A stretch of DNA of 13,686 bases from Flavobacterium sp. GTDB taxonomy: Bacteria > Bacteroidota > Bacteroidia > Flavobacteriales > Flavobacteriaceae. Where the stretch lies: assembly GCA_030682755.1 (NCBI GenBank), contig JAUXNR010000860.1, positions 1 through 13,686 on the forward strand. Reading direction: 5' to 3'. Made by a program: the position numbers and the translations under genes. Below the pieces are notes generated by a model. The model did no database searches and was not told the origin of the DNA. It saw only the letters and a list, made by a program, of their open reading frames with translations. Each line of letters starts with the position of its first letter. Position 1 is the stretch's first letter. Below, piece by piece: positions 1 to 6,875 of the stretch.

Positions 1-577
1 CTGACAAGTAATAATCTCTATCCGGTAGACCTAAACTTCCTAATCCAACATTTACCAAGTTTCGATTGCTGTTTTTAGCATCGGTTCCAACACTAACACC
101 AAAAAAACCAATGCCGCCTTGATTGTCCATTTCAATCATAAGTTTTTGCAAATCAGCCACAGATTTTACAGCATTAATCTTATCAAGAAATGGCTTCAAG
201 GGTTTAATTCCTTGTTTGTCTCTTGAAACCGTATCCATGATAGAACGATACAAATTCAAAGCTTTACCTTGATCGGAATTGTCAGCATAATTTGGATTTT
301 TCAAAGCTTCGTTCAAAATAGCCACCATGTCTTTATCAGTTTTCTCACGAAGTTCATCAAAACTTCCCCAACGGGTTCTGTCTTCAGGAATTTCGGTTTT
401 GTCAAACCAAGTTCCGTTTACATATCTAAAAAAGTCATCGCCGGGTTTGACTTTTGTATCCATAAATTCGAGATTGATTCCCGGATTTGTTTTTTTAGAT
501 TCTTGAGCCGTTGCTGTTGCAAAAAAGCCAACTGAAAGGACTGCAAGTATCATTTTTTGGTTATTTTTTTTTATCAT
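1..577 (-). CDS. M13 family (neprilysin-like) zinc metallopeptidase, 5' part
   Basis: The reverse strand reads open for 192 codons from ATG at 577-575 to the window edge, so only the N-terminus is present. Residues 9-24 are a hydrophobic signal peptide ending in TATAQ, predicting export to the periplasm or, if lipidated or anchored, the envelope. Then come hallmarks of the M13 N-terminal domain: PGDDFFRYVNGTW at residues 45-57, WGSFDEL, and GLPDRDYYL near residue 185. M13 enzymes are zinc endopeptidases related to neprilysin and PepO that cut small peptides; the HExxH zinc site lies in the C-terminal half, outside this window, so activity cannot be confirmed. A second in-frame ATG at 553-551 (Met9) is an alternative start that keeps the signal peptide. 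The gene is divergent from the SCO gene, with a promoter at 615-642. Confidence 0.88.
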   Translation of the reverse strand, partial: MIKKNNQKMILAVLSVGFFATATAQESKKTNPGINLEFMDTKVKPGDDFFRYVNGTWFDKTEIPEDRTRWGSFDELREKTDKDMVAILNEALKNPNYADNSDQGKALNLYRSIMDTVSRDKQGIKPLKPFLDKINAVKSVADLQKLMIEMDNQGGIGFFGVSVGTDAKNSNRNLVNVGLGSLGLPDRDYYLS

Positions 578-614
578 TTTTGGAAAATTTAATTTGTTTA
601 AAATTGCTGAAACA

Positions 615-642
615 CAAATATATTGAGTTTAAAAGCATACAA
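615..642 (-). promoter_or_regulatory. Promoter of the M13 peptidase gene
   Basis: On the minus strand, TATATTTG (622-615) matches the Bacteroidota -7 consensus TAnnTTTG, and TTG (642-640) lies 17 nt upstream as the -33 element. It is about 38 nt from the chosen ATG. Pattern match only. Confidence 0.55.
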
Positions 643-697
643 TAGTTAAAATGTGTTAAAATCAACTACTTGACAATGGGAACAATGTTATTATGAA

Positions 698-726
698 TTG
701 AAATCATTTTGGGTTTTGTACTTTTG
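698..726 (+). promoter_or_regulatory. Promoter of the SCO gene
   Basis: TTG at 698-700, an 18-nt spacer and TACTTTTG at 719-726 match the Bacteroidota promoter form. The -7 box ends 14 nt before the ATG, giving a very short leader. Two ACAATG repeats sit just upstream (672-690), with no assigned meaning. Confidence 0.55.
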
Positions 727-740
727 TGAAAATTTAAAAC

Positions 741-1412
741 ATGTTAGAATTTATTAAAAGAAATAAAACTTTTATTGGTGTTTTTATTGTTTTTGCAATT
801 GTGTTTCTGACCATTTCCTATAGTTTATTAAAACCTCAAAAAAAACTCCCTATTTATTCTCCTTCAATGGTTAATCCTGAAATGGTTGACAGCACTGTGC
901 AACATATCAGTAAGTATCATACAATTGCTGATTTTTCTTTTACCAATCAAAACGGAAAAAGAATCAGTCAAAAAGACTATGAAGGAAAAATTTATATAGC
1001 CGATTTTTTCTTTACTACTTGTCCCACTATTTGTCCAATTATGCAAGACAATATGGTGGAAATTCAAAATGCTTTTAAAGATGTATCGGACGTAATGTTG
1101 CTGTCACATACCGTTATGCCGCATATTGACAGTGTTCCGGTCTTGAAAAAATATGCTTTAGAAAAAGGCGTAATGGATTCAAAATGGAATTTGGTAACCG
1201 GCGACAAAAAAGACATTTTTTATATTGCCAGAAAATCATATTTGGCTGTAAAAACAGAAAACGAAGGGGAATTGTATGACATGGTTCACACCGAAAATTT
1301 TATACTTGTGGATAAAAAAAGACGCGTTCGTGGATTTTATGACGGAACAAATAAAGAAGAAATTATTCGATTGATTGGCGATATTAACTTTTTACTCAAA
1401 GAAGAAAATTAG
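741..1412 (+). CDS. SCO1/SenC/PrrC family copper chaperone
   Basis: A 223-residue thioredoxin-fold protein tethered by an N-terminal membrane helix (residues about 10-30) and facing the periplasm. The copper-binding SCO signature is complete: FFFTTCPTICPIM gives Cys94 and Cys98 (CxxxC), and His183 in DMVHTENFILVD is the third ligand. SCO proteins deliver or reduce copper for the CuA centre of cytochrome c oxidase, and some act as thiol-disulfide reductases. The loop usually reading SVDPxxDTP is SHTVMPHIDSVP here, a divergent form that keeps the fold. It precedes feoA by 68 nt in the same direction, but feoA has its own promoter-like sequence, so co-transcription is not required. No oxidase genes are in view. 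The family is clear; the exact target is inferred. Confidence 0.92.
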   Translation: MLEFIKRNKTFIGVFIVFAIVFLTISYSLLKPQKKLPIYSPSMVNPEMVDSTVQHISKYHTIADFSFTNQNGKRISQKDYEGKIYIADFFFTTCPTICPIMQDNMVEIQNAFKDVSDVMLLSHTVMPHIDSVPVLKKYALEKGVMDSKWNLVTGDKKDIFYIARKSYLAVKTENEGELYDMVHTENFILVDKKRRVRGFYDGTNKEEIIRLIGDINFLLKEEN

Positions 1413-1427
1413 CAAGCTTTTATGATT

Positions 1428-1455
1428 TTTGATTGCTTCAAATAATGTACTTTTG
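1428..1455 (+). promoter_or_regulatory. Promoter of feoAB
   Basis: TTTG (1428-1431), 16-nt spacer, TACTTTTG (1448-1455). The same TACTTTTG octamer is used by the FecA-like receptor gene. A palindromic operator candidate follows immediately at 1456-1476. Confidence 0.55.
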
Positions 1456-1476
1456 TATTTATACTAATTCTAAATA
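1456..1476. promoter_or_regulatory. Candidate metal-responsive operator, feoA site
   Basis: An imperfect palindrome: TATTTA (1456-1461), a 9-nt centre, then TAAATA (1471-1476); 16 of the 20 non-central positions are symmetric. It begins one base after the -7 box, so it covers the expected transcription start, a repressor position. It shares 17 of 21 bases with the site at 4499-4519, and the 12-mer TAATTCTAAATA with the site at 4540-4560. The binding protein is inferred (DtxR/MntR-like protein at 7824-8477, or Fur). Confidence 0.5.
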
Positions 1477-1480
1477 AACC

Positions 1481-1714
1481 TTGCAAACAACCGTTGACAA
1501 ATTAAAAAAAGGAGAAAAAGCCATCATCGTGACTTTCAATTTGGATACAATACCTTTAAAATTAATTGAAATGGGTTGTATGGAAGGTCACTTGGTAGAA
1601 TTGGTTCAAATCGCCCCTTTTGGTGATCCTATTTACCTTGACATAAACGGAACACATCTTGCAATTAGAAAAGAAATGGCTCAAGAAATTGTTGTAGAAC
1701 TCATTGAGAATTAA
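1481..1714 (+). CDS. feoA: FeoA, small SH3-like component of the Fe(II) transporter
   Basis: A 77-residue protein with the FeoA SH3-like beta-barrel pattern: LKKGEKAIIV at the start, IPLKLIEMGCMEGHLVELVQIAPFGDPIYL in the middle and HLAIRKEMAQEIVVEL at the end. FeoA is a cytosolic accessory to FeoB needed for ferrous-iron uptake. The start must be TTG at 1481: an in-frame TAA stands at 1475-1477, and the next in-frame ATG (1571) would remove the first strand pairs and the GEKA motif. The stop codon abuts the feoB reading frame, so the two genes form one transcription and translation unit. Length is normal for FeoA. Confidence 0.93.
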   Translation: MQTTVDKLKKGEKAIIVTFNLDTIPLKLIEMGCMEGHLVELVQIAPFGDPIYLDINGTHLAIRKEMAQEIVVELIEN

Positions 1715-1723
1715 TTGCAAAGC

Positions 1724-3829
1724 ATGAAATCTAACCCTATTAAAGTTGCACTTATTGGAAATCCGAATACCGGAAAAACATCACTATTTAATCAACTCAC
1801 AGGATTAAACCAACAAGTGGGCAATTATCCGGGAATTACAGTTGAACGAAAAGTGGGTACGTGTTCGCTTTCCGAAAACCAAAAAGCAACAATTTTAGAT
1901 TTGCCGGGAACGTATAGTTTAAACACCAATTCGTTGGATGAAAATCTAGTCATTGAATTGTTGTTAAACAAAAACGATAAAGATTATCCGGATGTGGTTG
2001 TTGTGGTTACAGAAGTTGAAAATTTAAAACGCAACTTACTTTTATTCACGCAAATTAAAGACCTTGAAATTCCAACGGTTTTGGTAATTAACATGGCCGA
2101 CCAAATGGAAAAAAAAGGCATCAGTATTGATATTCCAATTCTTGAAAAAGCTTTAAAAACAAAAATTGCTTTAGTCAGTTCGCGTCAAGGCACAGGAATT
2201 GAAGTGTTGAAAAAAATAATTGTTGATTACAAAGATCTTTCAACCGAAGCCTGCTTAAATGCTTCTGAAATTGATAAAGATTATTTTGATAATTTAAGTC
2301 GCATTTATCCAAATCAACAACAATATAAGTTGTGGTTGGTAATTTCTCAAGATGTTAATTTTGGCACCATAAATAAATCGGTATTACAAAACAATTCGTT
2401 TTCTAAAACGGATTCTGAACTAAAAAAATTACAACATAAAGAAACGGTCAAACGCTATCAATTCATTAATGATTTATTAAAACAATCAAAAAAGGTTGAC
2501 CTCTCAAAAGCAAGAGATTTGAGAAGTCAATTGGATAAAATCCTTACGCACAAAGTTTGGGGTTATGTCATTTTCTTCGGAATTTTATTTTTGATTTTTC
2601 AGTCCATTTTTGATTGGTCTAGCATTCCAATGGATTTTATTGATGAACAATTTGCTTCGCTGAGTTCATGGGTAAGCGAACATTTACCGCCCGGAAAATT
2701 GACAGATTTAATTGCTCAAGGTGTGATTCCCGGAATTGGCGGCGTTGTTATTTTTATTCCTCAAATTGCCTTTTTATTCCTCTTTATTTCTCTTTTGGAA
2801 GAAAGTGGTTATATGAGTCGAGTGGTTTTTTTAATGGATAAAGGAATGCGTCGTTTCGGATTAAGCGGTAAAAGTTTAGTGCCTTTAATTTCAGGAACGG
2901 CTTGTGCGATTCCGGCTGTTATGGCAACCAGAAATATTGAAAACTGGAAAGAAAGATTGATTACCATTTTGATTACTCCCTTTACAACGTGTTCTGCACG
3001 AATTCCGGTTTATACCATTTTAATTTCATTAATAATTCCCGAAAAACGCTTCTTCGGCTTCTTAAATCTTCAAGGATTAACATTAATGTTTTTATATGCT
3101 TTAGGGTTTATTATGGCCATTTTGTCTGCAAAAATTTTACACAAGATTCTAAAATTCAATTCCAAAAGTTTTTTTGTAGTGGAAATGCCCAACTATAAAA
3201 TTCCTTATTACAAAAATGTTGGACTAAACGTGATTGAAAAAACCAAAGCCTTTGTTTTTGGAGCCGGAAAAATAATTATTTCCTTGTCCATAATCTTATG
3301 GTTTATGGCTTCCTATAGTCCGAAAGATGATTTCAATAATGCCGAAGAAATTATTACATCAGACCCAAAAAACCAATCTTTATCGGAGGATGATATAAAC
3401 GACAAAATTGCTTCTTTCAAATTAGAAAACTCCTACATTGGAATAATTGGAAGAACCATTGAACCGTTAATTGAACCTCTGGGTTATGATTGGAAAATTG
3501 GCATTGGAATCGTTGCTTCTTTTGCGGCAAGAGAAGTCTTTGTGGGAACAATGGCAACAATTTATAGCGTTGGAAGTCATGAAGACGAAGTAAATACCAT
3601 AAAACAACGCATGAAATCAGAAGTGCATCCACTAACCGGAAAACCTATTTATACGTTTGCCTCAGGAATATCCTTATTGTTATTTTATGCTTTTGCAATG
3701 CAATGCATGAGCACACTGGCCGTCGTGAAAAAAGAAACCAATTCTTGGAAATGGCCTCTTATTCAACTTTTTGTAATGAGTGGATTTGCTTATGTTGTTG
3801 CATTACTTGCTTTTCAGGTTTTGAAATAA
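1724..3829 (+). CDS. feoB: FeoB, GTP-dependent ferrous-iron transporter
   Basis: An inner-membrane Fe(II) importer of 701 residues from ATG 1724. A TTG at 1715, directly after the feoA stop, would add three residues; I prefer the ATG. The N-terminal G domain shows G1 GNPNTGKTS (12-20), switch GNYPGITVE (33-41), G3 DLPG (59-62), G4 NMAD (123-126) and a G5-like SSRQGTG. The GDI-like linker follows, to about residue 270, then the membrane core with the FeoB gate sequences GTACAIPAVMATRNI (from about 391) and TPFTTCSARIPVY, and later FAAREVFVGTMATIYSV and FAMQCMSTLAVVKKET. The frame is intact, with length in the usual 650-780 range. It is translationally linked to feoA. No FeoC is adjacent; a small Feo-type Cys-rich protein lies 3 kb downstream at 6876. 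Confidence 0.96.
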   Translation: MKSNPIKVALIGNPNTGKTSLFNQLTGLNQQVGNYPGITVERKVGTCSLSENQKATILDLPGTYSLNTNSLDENLVIELLLNKNDKDYPDVVVVVTEVENLKRNLLLFTQIKDLEIPTVLVINMADQMEKKGISIDIPILEKALKTKIALVSSRQGTGIEVLKKIIVDYKDLSTEACLNASEIDKDYFDNLSRIYPNQQQYKLWLVISQDVNFGTINKSVLQNNSFSKTDSELKKLQHKETVKRYQFINDLLKQSKKVDLSKARDLRSQLDKILTHKVWGYVIFFGILFLIFQSIFDWSSIPMDFIDEQFASLSSWVSEHLPPGKLTDLIAQGVIPGIGGVVIFIPQIAFLFLFISLLEESGYMSRVVFLMDKGMRRFGLSGKSLVPLISGTACAIPAVMATRNIENWKERLITILITPFTTCSARIPVYTILISLIIPEKRFFGFLNLQGLTLMFLYALGFIMAILSAKILHKILKFNSKSFFVVEMPNYKIPYYKNVGLNVIEKTKAFVFGAGKIIISLSIILWFMASYSPKDDFNNAEEIITSDPKNQSLSEDDINDKIASFKLENSYIGIIGRTIEPLIEPLGYDWKIGIGIVASFAAREVFVGTMATIYSVGSHEDEVNTIKQRMKSEVHPLTGKPIYTFASGISLLLFYAFAMQCMSTLAVVKKETNSWKWPLIQLFVMSGFAYVVALLAFQVLK

Positions 3830-3872
3830 TACAATACCCTTTTAACAAAATAGTTGAGGATAAACATGTGAA

Positions 3873-3912
3873 TTATACAACATATTTCTGAAGTTGTGTA
3901 AATTTTACTTTT
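3873..3912 (+). terminator. Probable weak terminator of feoAB
   Basis: A 9-bp stem with one G-U pair (TTATACAAC 3873-3881 with GTTGTGTAA 3893-3901), an 11-nt loop, then the T-rich AATTTTACTTTT. It is AT-rich, so it may leak into the two small membrane-protein genes. Confidence 0.4.
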
Positions 3913-3922
3913 CTTACGACTC

Positions 3923-3930
3923 TACCTTTG
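3923..3930 (+). promoter_or_regulatory. -7 box for the small membrane-protein pair
   Basis: TACCTTTG matches TAnnTTTG and ends 25 nt before the ATG at 3956. No TTG lies at the right distance for a -33 element, so the promoter call is tentative. Confidence 0.4.
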
Positions 3931-3955
3931 TTACTTAACCATAAAATTTCAAACA

Positions 3956-4141
3956 ATGCCAATATTAAACATTTTACTTGTGTTAATTGTTGTAGGGTTT
4001 TTACTTTGGATAGTAAACACCTATATCCCAATGGATAGAAAAATTAAAAGCATCTTTAATTTAGTTGTAGTGGTCGCTTTAATCATTTGGCTATTGAAAG
4101 TATTTGGTCTGCTTGATTCACTTTCCAACATAACCGTTTAA
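3956..4141 (+). CDS. Thivi_2564-type small two-helix membrane protein
   Basis: A 61-residue, strongly hydrophobic protein. Helix 1 spans about residues 4-24 (ILNILLVLIVVGFLLWIVN), followed by a short polar loop, YIPMDRKIKSIFN, and helix 2 at about 36-52. The loop pattern NTYIPMD...KI and the length resemble the small membrane proteins that annotation pipelines call the Thivi_2564 family; I recognise this from memory and the function is unknown. No charged catalytic or metal-binding residues are visible. It follows feoB by 126 nt and precedes another two-helix protein by 18 nt, so the pair is probably one operon. It has its own -7 box and is not clearly part of feo. Confidence 0.75.
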   Translation: MPILNILLVLIVVGFLLWIVNTYIPMDRKIKSIFNLVVVVALIIWLLKVFGLLDSLSNITV

Positions 4142-4159
4142 ATTTAAATACTCCAGTTT

Positions 4160-4354
4160 ATGAACTTAAAAAGAATATTTGGTGCCATACTTACCGTTTT
4201 GGGAATAGTAGGTTTGATTTACACAGCTTATTTGGCTGTTAATCTTGGAGAAAGTAATCAAACAATAAAAACACTTTCAGTTTATGGAATTCTAGGGCTT
4301 GTGTTTTTTATTGCCGGAATTGGCTTAGTAAAAACTACTAAAGATGAATCTTAA
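4160..4354 (+). CDS. Small two-helix membrane protein of unknown function
   Basis: A 64-residue protein with a short basic N-terminus (MNLKR), one hydrophobic segment at about residues 6-27, a polar periplasmic or cytosolic loop (GESNQTIKT), a second segment at about 38-57 rich in Gly and Leu (YGILGLVFFIAGIGLV), and a charged tail, KTTKDES. I do not recognise the family. The start 18 nt after the preceding small membrane-protein gene and the shared strong terminator at 4388-4430 indicate co-transcription. The composition matches neighbouring genes and the frame is closed, supporting a real gene. Confidence 0.7.
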   Translation: MNLKRIFGAILTVLGIVGLIYTAYLAVNLGESNQTIKTLSVYGILGLVFFIAGIGLVKTTKDES

Positions 4355-4387
4355 TCTCAAGTAACATTTAAATGCTATTCTATCTTT

Positions 4388-4430
4388 AAAACTTCCAAAA
4401 AAGTCATGTTTTTTGGAAGTTTTTTGTTTT
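4388..4430 (+). terminator. Strong intrinsic terminator after the small membrane-protein pair
   Basis: A perfect 15-bp stem (4388-4402 with 4409-4423), core ACTTCC/GGAAGT, 6-nt loop GTCATG, followed by a T-rich tail through 4430. The A and T flanks on both sides make it potentially bidirectional. Confidence 0.85.
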
Positions 4431-4498
4431 TATAAAAATTTAATTTGTTTCTAATTTCATCACTTTCAACCTGTTAAAAAATTTATAAAAAATAACCT

Positions 4499-4519
4499 TA
4501 TTTATAATTTGTCTAAATA
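4499..4519. promoter_or_regulatory. Candidate metal-responsive operator, receptor upstream site
   Basis: TATTTA (4499-4504), a 9-nt centre and TAAATA (4514-4519); the arms extend to 7 bp (TTATTTA/TAAATAA, 4498-4520). It is 17/21 identical to the feoA site and overlaps the -33 element (TTTG, 4508-4511) of the receptor promoter. Confidence 0.5.
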
Positions 4520-4538
4520 AAAACTATTTTTACTTTTG
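4508..4538 (+). promoter_or_regulatory. Promoter of the FecA-like receptor gene
   Basis: TTTG (4508-4511), 19-nt spacer, TACTTTTG (4531-4538): a good match to the Bacteroidota form. It is flanked by two operator candidates centred 41 bp apart, about four helical turns. Confidence 0.65.
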
Positions 4539-4539
4539 C

Positions 4540-4560
4540 ACCGTAGATTAATTCTAAATA
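4540..4560. promoter_or_regulatory. Candidate metal-responsive operator, receptor downstream site
   Basis: It contains TAGA-N5-TCTA and shares the 12-mer TAATTCTAAATA with the feoA site (15/21 overall). The left arm is degraded. It lies just after the -7 box, over the expected transcription start and ending 6 nt before the ATG. Confidence 0.45.
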
Positions 4561-4566
4561 ACAAAA

Positions 4567-6810
4567 ATGAAAAATATAGTTTCTCTTTGCCTATTGGCTT
4601 TAACAGGTTTTTCTTATTCTCAAAACACCAATGAATCCTTTGATGATCTTGCTTTAAACGACTCCGTTAGAAAATTAAACGGTGTAACCGTACATGGTGA
4701 TGCCTTAATCGGAAGTAAATTCAAAGCAAAAAACAGAGCGGGTTCAACCTATTTTATTTCTCCGGAAGAATTAAAAACCTTCAATTATTCAGATATCAAT
4801 AGAATTTTAAGAACCGTACCGGGTGTAAATGTGGTAGAAGAAGAAGGTTTCGGACTTCGTCCAAGCATTGGATTAAGAGGAACAAGTCCGTCAAGAGCAT
4901 CAAAAATTACAGTAATGGAAGACGGTATTTTGATTGCACCTGCTCCTTACTCTGCTCCGGCAGCCTATTATTTCCCAACAGTAAATAGAATTCAAAGTTT
5001 TGAAATTCTTAAAGGAGGAAGCCAAATTCAATACGGCCCTTATACCACCGGAGGAGCAATAAACATGGTTTCAAACCAAATTCCTTCAGAATTTACAGGA
5101 AAAGTTGTGGCTTCAATGGGTAGTTTTAATACCAAAAACACTTATGTTAATGTGGGTGATAACTTCAACAATTTTGGGTATTTAGTAGAATACAACAACA
5201 GAAATTCAGAAGGCTTCAAGAAAATTGATTTTAGTGATAATACAACCGGCTTCAACGGGAATGATTACGTAGCAAAGTTCAGAGTAAACACCAATCCCGA
5301 TGCAAAAGTATTTCAATCATTGACATTAAAAGCTCAGATATCCAATGAATATTCAGATGAAACCTATCTGGGATTAACCCAAACTGACTTCAATAACAAT
5401 CCTTATCGTCGTTATTTATCTTCTGAAGTCGATCGAATTGATACAGAACACGATCAATTGATGCTAACACATTTGGTAATTCCAACAGATAATTTAACCA
5501 TTACCACAAAAGCATATCGCAATAATTTCAGAAGAAACTGGTATAAATTACATGATGTAAACGTTGGCGGTTCAAATGTTTCTTTAGCTTCGATTCTTGA
5601 TAATCCCGAAGCAAATCAAGCAGGTTATGACATTATCACGGGAGCAGTCAATACAGCAGATAACGCATTGCGAGTTCGTGCAAACAATAGAGGTTATTTA
5701 GCCGAAGGAATTCAAACTGTTTTCAATTTTAAATTAAATAGCGAGGTTATTAAGCACGATATTGATTTTGGTGTGCGTTATCACCTTGACAGCGAAGACC
5801 GTTATCAATGGGATGACCGTTATAAAATTCAAAACAATTCAATGTTCAGAACGGTGGCCGGAACTCCGGGAACACAAGACAACCGTGTAGAAAGTGCCGA
5901 AGCGGTTTCTGCTCACGTATTGTATAATTTAACGTATAAAAAATTCACATTCTCACCGGGAATGCGATATGAAAATATCATCCGTCGCAGTTTAAATTAC
6001 GGAACAGCCGATTTAGACCGAACAGGAACCAACTTAAATCGCAGACAAAACAGAACAGAGGAATACATTCCAGGTTTAGGTGTTTTGTATAAATTTAATG
6101 ATAATTACACCGCATTCACGAGTTTGCACAAAGGTTTCTCACCTCCAGGAGTTAATGCAGAAGACAAAGGTGAAAGCAGTATGAATTATGAAGCCGGATT
6201 CCGTTTTACTAAAAAAGCACTAAACGGAGAAATTATAGCTTTTTACAATGATTTCTACAGACTGCAAGGTGCCGACACCAACGCAGCAGGAGGAACTGGA
6301 ACTGGCGACTTATTTAATGCCGGAAAAGCTCAAGTGCAAGGTTTAGAAGTGTTGATTTCGTATGACGTATTAAATGATGAAAATTCTAAATTCAAATTAC
6401 CGATAACCATTAGCTATACCTATACCGATACGGAATTAAAAAATAATTTCACAAGTGGAACTGAGGCATGGGGAACTATCGAAGTTGGTGATGAAATTCC
6501 ATACATCGCTAAAAATCAATTTTCAATCATTGCAGGATTAGACCACAAAAAATTCAACGTTTCCATCAGCGGAAAATACAATGATCAGTTTAGAACGGTT
6601 GCCGGACAAGGTTCAATTCCGGATAACGAATTGGTAAAAAGCAACTTTATTGTAGATGCTTCTGCCAAATATCATTTAACCGAGAAAGTAAGTTTGATGG
6701 GTAATATCGTGAATTTATTGGATAAAAAATACGCTGTTTCAAGAGTTCCTGCGGGTTTACGTCCGGGAATGCCTTTTGGAATTCATTTCGGAATTTCAGC
6801 ACAATTTTAA
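4567..6810 (+). CDS. FecA-like TonB-dependent outer-membrane receptor
   Basis: 747 residues, starting with a signal peptide (1-19, ending FSYSQ). The plug begins at about 38 with LNGVTVHG and shows NRILRTVPGVNVVEEEGFGLRP (79-99), IGLRGTSPSR (101-110) and APAPYSAPAAYYFP (124-137), then LKGGSQIQYGPYTTGGAINMVSN. This block is typical of the FecA/ferric-citrate branch of TonB receptors. A 22-strand barrel follows, ending in FGISAQF with the C-terminal aromatic residue expected for outer-membrane insertion. There is no room for the N-terminal signalling domain of E. coli FecA, and no fecIR genes are present, so regulation is more likely by the two operator candidates at its promoter. Ferric citrate or another ferric chelate is inferred, not shown. 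The gene stands alone between terminators. Confidence 0.92.
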   Translation: MKNIVSLCLLALTGFSYSQNTNESFDDLALNDSVRKLNGVTVHGDALIGSKFKAKNRAGSTYFISPEELKTFNYSDINRILRTVPGVNVVEEEGFGLRPSIGLRGTSPSRASKITVMEDGILIAPAPYSAPAAYYFPTVNRIQSFEILKGGSQIQYGPYTTGGAINMVSNQIPSEFTGKVVASMGSFNTKNTYVNVGDNFNNFGYLVEYNNRNSEGFKKIDFSDNTTGFNGNDYVAKFRVNTNPDAKVFQSLTLKAQISNEYSDETYLGLTQTDFNNNPYRRYLSSEVDRIDTEHDQLMLTHLVIPTDNLTITTKAYRNNFRRNWYKLHDVNVGGSNVSLASILDNPEANQAGYDIITGAVNTADNALRVRANNRGYLAEGIQTVFNFKLNSEVIKHDIDFGVRYHLDSEDRYQWDDRYKIQNNSMFRTVAGTPGTQDNRVESAEAVSAHVLYNLTYKKFTFSPGMRYENIIRRSLNYGTADLDRTGTNLNRRQNRTEEYIPGLGVLYKFNDNYTAFTSLHKGFSPPGVNAEDKGESSMNYEAGFRFTKKALNGEIIAFYNDFYRLQGADTNAAGGTGTGDLFNAGKAQVQGLEVLISYDVLNDENSKFKLPITISYTYTDTELKNNFTSGTEAWGTIEVGDEIPYIAKNQFSIIAGLDHKKFNVSISGKYNDQFRTVAGQGSIPDNELVKSNFIVDASAKYHLTEKVSLMGNIVNLLDKKYAVSRVPAGLRPGMPFGIHFGISAQF

Positions 6811-6832
6811 AAAATGTTTTTATTTGTTTGTT

Positions 6833-6870
6833 AAAGGTTCTCTGTTTTTGACAGAGAACCTTTTATCTTT
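6833..6870 (+). terminator. Intrinsic terminator of the FecA-like receptor gene
   Basis: A perfect 12-bp stem: AAAGGTTCTCTG (6833-6844) with CAGAGAACCTTT (6852-6863), a 7-nt loop and the tail TTATCTTT. The tail doubles as the -7 box of the next small gene. In the opposite direction the hairpin lacks a U tract, so it should not efficiently stop the convergent ZIP transcript. Confidence 0.85.
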
Positions 6871-6871
6871 G
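6864..6871 (+). promoter_or_regulatory. -7 box inside the terminator tail
   Basis: TATCTTTG matches TAnnTTTG and ends only 4 nt before the ATG at 6876, so a transcript from it would be leaderless or nearly so. No TTG lies at the proper -33 spacing; the hairpin occupies that region. Otherwise the small gene would depend on read-through. Confidence 0.35.
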
Positions 6872-6875
6872 TAGT

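Noticed and set aside
269..535. An 88-codon plus-strand ORF
   Set aside because: It is antisense to the M13 peptidase, whose reverse-strand frame has a signal peptide and family motifs; the plus frame has neither.
1411..1438. A terminator between the SCO gene and feoA
   Set aside because: Only a 5-bp stem (AGCAA/TTGCT) with a long loop is seen, and no T-run follows.
3703..3891. A 62-codon ORF running out of feoB into the following gap
   Set aside because: It overlaps the feoB 3' end in another frame, and its translation is Cys/Trp/His-rich shadow sequence; feoB codes through to 3829.
4567..5080. FecA-type transmembrane signalling by the receptor
   Set aside because: The plug starts within about 20 residues of the signal peptide, leaving no room for the N-terminal signalling domain, and no fecI- or fecR-like gene is adjacent.
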